This document shows positions 7,162-10,980 of a stretch of DNA of 10,980 nucleotides, piece by piece. The notes beneath the pieces are model-generated. The model saw only the letters and a list, made by a program, of their open reading frames with translations. It searched no databases and was not told the origin of the DNA. How positions within the stretch are numbered: position 1 is the stretch's first letter; every line of letters begins with the position of its first letter. Origin of the DNA: Alistipes sp. (GTDB lineage: Bacteria > Bacteroidota > Bacteroidia > Bacteroidales > Rikenellaceae); the NCBI GenBank assembly GCA_017559615.1, contig JAFYRB010000085.1:1-10980 (forward strand). Direction: 5' to 3'. A program made the translations under genes and the position numbers.

Positions 7162-7205
7162 TGAAAATTTTACCGAAAAAAGGTGAAAGTTTGATAAAGA
7201 AAACG

Positions 7206-7213
7206 TACCTTTG
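7206..7213 (+). promoter_or_regulatory. -7 box for argS
   Basis: TACCTTTG matches TAnnTTTG and is identical to the box facing the Dus gene. A TTTG lies at 7190-7193, but the 12-bp gap is shorter than the usual 19-21 bp, so its role as -33 is doubtful. The argS ATG at 7244 gives a leader of about 25 nt. Confidence 0.55.
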
Positions 7214-7243
7214 CGGTTTGGAAAGTTATTTATAAATATAAGT

Positions 7244-9019
7244 ATGGTTAATATCGAAGAGTTTATTTCCAGTGTCGTGGCACGTGCAGCCCAGGAGTTG
7301 TACGGCGTAAGCGATAATATTCAGATACAGAAGACTCGTAAGGAGTTCGAGGGTGACTACACCGTTGTGGTGTTCCCATTGCTCCGCGCTTCGAAGAAGT
7401 CGCCAGAGGCAACAGCAACAGAGCTCGGTGAGAAGATTGTGGCAACAACACCAGAGATTCGTGGCTTCAACGTTATCAAGGGCTTCTTGAACCTCGTTGT
7501 GGATGCTTCGTTCTGGGCATCACGCTTTGAGGAGATTGTGGCAACCGAGAACTTTGGTATGGCAGAGCCTTCGGGACGTACCATTATGATTGAGTACTCG
7601 TCGCCTAATACCAACAAGCCACTCCACCTCGGACACATCCGCAACAACCTTCTCGGTTACTCTGTAGCAACAATTTTGAAGGCTAATGGTCACAACGTCA
7701 TCAAGGTAAACTTGGTTAACGACCGAGGTATTCACATTTGTAAGTCAATGCTTGCTTGGCAGCTCTATGGTGGTGGCGAGACTCCAGAGTCATCAGGTAT
7801 GAAGGGTGACCACCTCGTAGGTAAGTATTACGTGGAGTTCGACAAGCACTACAAGGCAGAGGTTAAGGCTCTCGTTGCCAAGGGTATGTCGGAGGACGAG
7901 GCAAAGAAGAAGGCTCCTATTATGGTTGCAGCGCAGGAGATGTTGCGTAAGTGGGAGGCAAAGGATCCGGAGGTGTACTCATTGTGGGAGACTATGAATG
8001 GCTGGGTATACGAGGGCTTCGACGTAACTTACAAGGCGTTGGGCGTGGACTTCGATAAGGTATACTACGAGTCGCAGACTTACCTCTTGGGTAAGAGCCT
8101 TGTGGAGGATGGTCTTCAGAAGGGTGTATTCTTCCGCAAGGAGGATAACTCGGTATGGATTGACCTCGAGGCAGATGGCCTTGACCAGAAGCTCCTTCTT
8201 CGTGGCGATGGCACATCGGTATATATGACTCAGGATTTGGGTACTGCCCTCAGCCGCTTCGAGGAGAATAGCCTCGACGATATGATTTATGTTGTTGGTA
8301 ACGAGCAGAACTACCACTTCCAGGTGTTGAAGCTCGTGTTGAAGAAGCTCGGCTATGAGTGGAGCGACAATATCTTCCACCTCTCTTACGGTATGGTTGA
8401 GTTGCCAGAGGGTAAGATGAAGTCACGTGAGGGTACTGTTGTAGATGCTGATGACTTGATTGCAGATATGGTAGGTACAGCACGCGAGATGTCACAGGAG
8501 TTGGGTAAGCTCGATGGCGTTTCGGAGGAGGATGCTGCTGCAATCTCGGAGATGGTAGGTCTTGGTGCGTTGAAGTACTTCATCCTCAAGGTGGACCCAA
8601 AGAAGACTATGCTCTTCGATCCACGTGAGTCTATCGACTTCAATGGTAACACAGGTCCATTTATCCAGTATACTCACGCTCGTATCCGCTCTATCTTGCG
8701 TAAGGCCGAGGAGTCGGGCGTTACAACCGAGGGTTATGCTAAAGCACAGCTTCTCCCAGAGGAGATTGAGCTTATCAAGGCTTTGTCGGAGTATCCAGCA
8801 ACGGTACGTGTAGCGGGCCAGCAGTTTGCTCCATCGGTAATTGCGGCGTATGCCTACGATCTTGCGAAGCAGTTCAATGGCTACTACCACGACCACTCAA
8901 TTCTTAAGGAGGAGCGCACCGAGGTTCGTGCCTTGCGCTTGATGCTTGCATCGGAGGTGGCACGTGTAATTCGCTCTGCGATGTCGCTTTTGGGAATCAA
9001 CGTTCCAGAGAGAATGTAG
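7244..9019 (+). CDS. argS: Arginyl-tRNA synthetase (class I)
   Basis: 591 aa from the ATG at 7244; a TTG at 7211 in the same frame would fall inside the predicted -7 box, so it is rejected. The enzyme charges tRNA-Arg with arginine using ATP in the cytosol. Domains in order: N-terminal tRNA D-loop-recognition domain (about 1-90, with EFEGDYTVVVFPLLR); the class I catalytic fold starting at EYSSPNTNKPLHLGHIRNN (117-135) with HLGH (128-131) as the HIGH motif; the loop ELPEGKMKSREGTVV (386-400) in the KMSKS position, with KMKSREG typical of this lineage; and a C-terminal DALR anticodon-binding domain (about 470-591, YTHARIRSILRKA and LASEVARVIRSAMSLLGI). Length and motifs are intact. It is a single gene with its own promoter box and a terminator 9 bases past the stop. 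Confidence 0.97.
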   Translation: MVNIEEFISSVVARAAQELYGVSDNIQIQKTRKEFEGDYTVVVFPLLRASKKSPEATATELGEKIVATTPEIRGFNVIKGFLNLVVDASFWASRFEEIVATENFGMAEPSGRTIMIEYSSPNTNKPLHLGHIRNNLLGYSVATILKANGHNVIKVNLVNDRGIHICKSMLAWQLYGGGETPESSGMKGDHLVGKYYVEFDKHYKAEVKALVAKGMSEDEAKKKAPIMVAAQEMLRKWEAKDPEVYSLWETMNGWVYEGFDVTYKALGVDFDKVYYESQTYLLGKSLVEDGLQKGVFFRKEDNSVWIDLEADGLDQKLLLRGDGTSVYMTQDLGTALSRFEENSLDDMIYVVGNEQNYHFQVLKLVLKKLGYEWSDNIFHLSYGMVELPEGKMKSREGTVVDADDLIADMVGTAREMSQELGKLDGVSEEDAAAISEMVGLGALKYFILKVDPKKTMLFDPRESIDFNGNTGPFIQYTHARIRSILRKAEESGVTTEGYAKAQLLPEEIELIKALSEYPATVRVAGQQFAPSVIAAYAYDLAKQFNGYYHDHSILKEERTEVRALRLMLASEVARVIRSAMSLLGINVPERM

Positions 9020-9028
9020 TAAATATTC

Positions 9029-9061
9029 AGAGCGCTTCCGCTGTGGAGGCGCTCTTTTTTT
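9029..9061 (+). terminator. Intrinsic terminator after argS
   Basis: An 11-bp stem pairs 9029-9039 with 9045-9055 (AGAGCGCTTCC / GGAGGCGCTCT, one G-T wobble) around a 5-base loop, followed by a run of seven T residues (9055-9061). The next gene's ATG comes only 12 bases after the T-run, leaving no room for a promoter between them. Confidence 0.9.
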
Positions 9062-9073
9062 AAATATCCGAAG

Positions 9074-10027
9074 ATGAGAGTTCTAAATATCATATTTGCA
9101 GTGTTGTTCGCTGTGGCGTTGTCGCAGTGTGGCGGCGTGAAGCCAAAGACAGCGGATGTTGAGAAGGTTGTCTACGAGCCTGGTACGCGCACTATGAAGC
9201 GTAGCGTCGAGGCGGGTATCTATACCGTACGCAACCAGGCGGAGTACGAGGCTATGGTGGAGCACTATTGGGATGACTTCGATTTTGCTGCCGATAGTGC
9301 TGTTATTGCCTACGATACGGTGGATATCATATATGCTATGAGCGACTATGTGGTGGTGATTCCACCATATAAGGCCGACTCGCTACTTCGAGGATTGATC
9401 AAGCGTGCTTCGGAGAGCCGTCCCGTGTTGGACTTCTTTGCTATGGTTACGGAGGCGGTGCTTCACGACCCTAACTCCCCTTACCGCAACGACGAGTATT
9501 ATATTCCTGTTCTGGAGCAGATTCTCGAGTCGCCACTCTTGGATGAGTATGACCGCATAGCGCCGATGTATGACCTCGAGGTGGCGCGAAAGAATCGTAT
9601 AGGTATGGCGGCTAACGATTTCGTCTATACGCTTCGTGATGGCCGTAAATCACGCCTTTACGATATTGATGCGCCATATACTATCTTGATGTTTGCCAAC
9701 CCTGGCTGCCCGATGTGTAGAGAGATTATGGATGAGATTACAGCCTCGCCACTTCTTAACGAGATGATTGAGATGGGTGCGTTGAAGGTGTTGTCGGTAT
9801 ATCCCGACGAGGATATCGTGGCGTGGAGGGACTACCTTGCGCAGATGCCTGCAAAGTGGATAAATGCCTATGACGATGGTATGGTCATTGCAAGCGAGAA
9901 CCTCTATAACCTTAATGCCATTCCATCATTGTATCTTCTTGATGCTCAGAAGCGAGTACTTGTTAAGGATGGTGTTAGTGTGCCACAAATCGAGGATGTT
10001 ATTTCAATCATCGAGTCGCAGAAGTAG
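9074..10027 (+). CDS. DUF5106 / thioredoxin-like lipoprotein
   Basis: 317 aa. Residues 1-18 are a lipoprotein-type signal (MRVLNIIFAV, hydrophobic core) ending at LSQC with Cys19 as the likely lipidated residue; Gln at -1 is unusual for a lipobox (Gly/Ala is common). Residues about 45-175 resemble DUF5106 of Bacteroidota: EHYWDDFDF (63-71), HDPNSPYRNDEYYIPVLEQIL (from 131) and LEVARKNRIGMAANDF (168-183). A thioredoxin-like fold follows: FANPGCPMCREIMDEI (207-222) with the CPMC redox pair (Cys212, Cys215), and AIPSLYLLD (282-290) with the cis-Pro284. Probably a periplasm-facing disulfide reductase or thiol-redox protein anchored to a membrane; its partner is unknown. It lies 3 bp before the acyl-CoA reductase, so the two are probably co-transcribed; an own promoter is not seen in the 54-bp gap after argS. 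Confidence 0.85.
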   Translation: MRVLNIIFAVLFAVALSQCGGVKPKTADVEKVVYEPGTRTMKRSVEAGIYTVRNQAEYEAMVEHYWDDFDFAADSAVIAYDTVDIIYAMSDYVVVIPPYKADSLLRGLIKRASESRPVLDFFAMVTEAVLHDPNSPYRNDEYYIPVLEQILESPLLDEYDRIAPMYDLEVARKNRIGMAANDFVYTLRDGRKSRLYDIDAPYTILMFANPGCPMCREIMDEITASPLLNEMIEMGALKVLSVYPDEDIVAWRDYLAQMPAKWINAYDDGMVIASENLYNLNAIPSLYLLDAQKRVLVKDGVSVPQIEDVISIIESQK

Positions 10028-10030
10028 GGT

Positions 10031-10980
10031 ATGAGTGCAGTGGTGGAGATGTTCGTGGAGCTTGGTGCGCGTCTTCGTGATTTCGGTGGCGATGAGGCTT
10101 CGCGCGAGGTTATGCAGCGTGCTATGGCGCAGAACGCGTGGTTTACGGAGCGCGATATTCTGCGTGCTGTGGATGCCATACGCTTGGAGATGCTCGATAG
10201 GGAGAAACTCTCGGCGTGGCTCGCGAGATATACTCCAACTTTAGCGCCCCAGCGTGTGGCGATTATTATGGCTGGAAATATCCCCTTGGTGGGTTTTTTT
10301 GACCTGTTGTGCGTGCTTTGTAGCGGCCATAAGGCCTATGTGAAGCCTTCGAGTAAGGATAGAGTTATGATGGAGTATGTCATTGACCTTCTGCGAGATA
10401 TAAACCCTAATGTGGAGATATACACCTACGATAAAGATACGAAGTACGATATGGCAATCGCAACGGGTGGCGATGAGGCAAATGCCTACTTTCGCACCCA
10501 TTTCGAGGGTACACGCCATCTGCTTCGTGGTAGCCGCCACTCTGTCGCAGTGCTTGATGGAGAGGAGAGCGTGGAGGAGTTGCAGGGACTTGTCGAGGAT
10601 ATAACCTCCTATTCGGGACTTGGCTGCCGCTCGGTGTCGATGCTCTTCCTTCCCGAGGGTTATGAGTTGAGGCTCGCAAAGAGCGAGGCGCAAAACCCAA
10701 AACTTCGAAATAACGTGGCGCAACGTCGTGCGTTGTATACCCTTCAGCGCCGTGCGTATAGCGACTATGGGGCGTTTATTGCGGTTGAGGGTGCTACGTT
10801 CCCAACCTCATTGGCCGAGGTTACGGTGTGCCGTTATTCAGATTTGGAGGAGGTTCGCGATTGGATAAGGGAGCATCGCGAGGAGCTTCAGTGTGTGGTG
10901 TCACACCTCGATATCGAGGGTTGTGTGCCGTTCGGTAGGGCGCAGTATCCGCAGTTAAGTGACTATGCCGATGGGGTAGA
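10031..10980 (+). CDS. LuxC-like acyl-CoA reductase (3'-partial)
   Basis: Open from the ATG at 10031 to the right edge without a stop: 316 codons seen, and the family runs about 340-480 aa, so little may be missing. It resembles the acyl-CoA reductase (LuxC) branch of the aldehyde dehydrogenase superfamily: VAIIMAGNIPLVGFFDLLCVL (from 77) is the nucleotide-binding GNxP region, followed by SGHKAYVKPSSKD (98-110), ATGGDEANAYF (144-154), and SYSGLGCRSVSMLFLP (193-208) with Cys199 as the probable catalytic thiolate. Such enzymes reduce acyl-CoA or acyl-enzyme to aldehyde with NADPH in the cytosol. No luxA/B/D/E-type genes are visible, so luminescence is not implied. Bacteroidota chromosomes often carry single copies of this gene whose substrate I cannot name. 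It starts 3 bp after the thioredoxin-like lipoprotein, which suggests translational coupling or a shared transcript. Confidence 0.82.
   Translation, partial: MSAVVEMFVELGARLRDFGGDEASREVMQRAMAQNAWFTERDILRAVDAIRLEMLDREKLSAWLARYTPTLAPQRVAIIMAGNIPLVGFFDLLCVLCSGHKAYVKPSSKDRVMMEYVIDLLRDINPNVEIYTYDKDTKYDMAIATGGDEANAYFRTHFEGTRHLLRGSRHSVAVLDGEESVEELQGLVEDITSYSGLGCRSVSMLFLPEGYELRLAKSEAQNPKLRNNVAQRRALYTLQRRAYSDYGAFIAVEGATFPTSLAEVTVCRYSDLEEVRDWIREHREELQCVVSHLDIEGCVPFGRAQYPQLSDYADGV

Noticed and set aside
7211..7243. TTG start for argS at 7211
   Set aside because: The TTG falls within the TACCTTTG -7 box; the ATG at 7244 yields the conserved ArgS N-terminus.
7979..8380. Minus-strand open frame of 133 codons inside argS
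   Set aside because: Antisense to the catalytic region of a complete synthetase; a composition artefact.
10241..10723. Minus-strand open frame of 160 codons opposite the acyl-CoA reductase
   Set aside because: It lies fully within a gene with clear ALDH-superfamily motifs on the plus strand; no recognisable domain or promoter of its own.
10031..10980. Bioluminescence (lux) locus suggested by the LuxC-like gene
   Set aside because: No luciferase, LuxD or LuxE homologue is present and the upstream gene is a thioredoxin-like lipoprotein; single LuxC-like reductases occur in non-luminous bacteria.
1..10980. Defence island, prophage, transposon or CRISPR content
   Set aside because: All genes are core metabolic, translational or envelope families, with no direct-repeat arrays, terminal inverted repeats, transposase/integrase motifs or change in base composition.

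Overview
The window reads as an ordinary stretch of a Bacteroidota chromosome, most likely order Bacteroidales (a gut genus such as Alistipes or Bacteroides is plausible, but I cannot fix it from sequence alone). The reasons: four gene starts lie behind Bacteroidota-type -7 boxes (TAnnTTTG); start codons sit behind AT-rich leaders without Shine-Dalgarno motifs; and the gene content includes a DUF5106/thioredoxin-like lipoprotein, a POTRA-less Omp85 barrel and a stand-alone LuxC-like acyl-CoA reductase. Coding density is high. I see no rRNA, tRNA, IS element, integrase, phage gene, CRISPR array or toxin-antitoxin pair.

Layout: (1) 1-753 (+), a MORN-repeat protein probably cut by the window edge, ends at a strong bidirectional terminator. 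(2) 4615 down to 823 (-), a three-gene run: a bile acid:Na+ symporter family transporter, a PlsC-type acyltransferase with a C-terminal membrane extension, and a 488-aa Omp85/BamA-like outer-membrane barrel. Gaps are 26 and 8 bp, so this is very probably one operon. (3) 4616-4896 is a 281-bp divergent control region with a -7 box facing each way and a 26-bp near-perfect palindrome just upstream of the rightward box. (4) 4897-6063 (+), a DUF819-family membrane transporter, ends at a second bidirectional terminator. (5) 7133 down to 6111 (-), a DusB-like tRNA-dihydrouridine synthase. (6) 7244-9019 (+), arginyl-tRNA synthetase, divergent from the Dus gene across 110 bp carrying mirrored TACCTTTG boxes and followed by a terminator. 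(7) 9074-10027 (+), the thioredoxin-like lipoprotein, then 3 bp later (8) 10031 to the right edge, an acyl-CoA reductase truncated by the window.

Functionally the window mixes translation housekeeping (argS and a tRNA modification enzyme sharing a divergent promoter region) with envelope and lipid functions (transporter, acyltransferase, outer-membrane barrel, redox lipoprotein, acyl-CoA/acyl-phosphate reductase). No wholly new system is evident. The points most worth a second look are the palindrome between the two divergent transporters, the transporter/acyltransferase/Omp85 operon, and the pairing of a periplasmic thioredoxin-like lipoprotein with a cytosolic acyl-CoA reductase.
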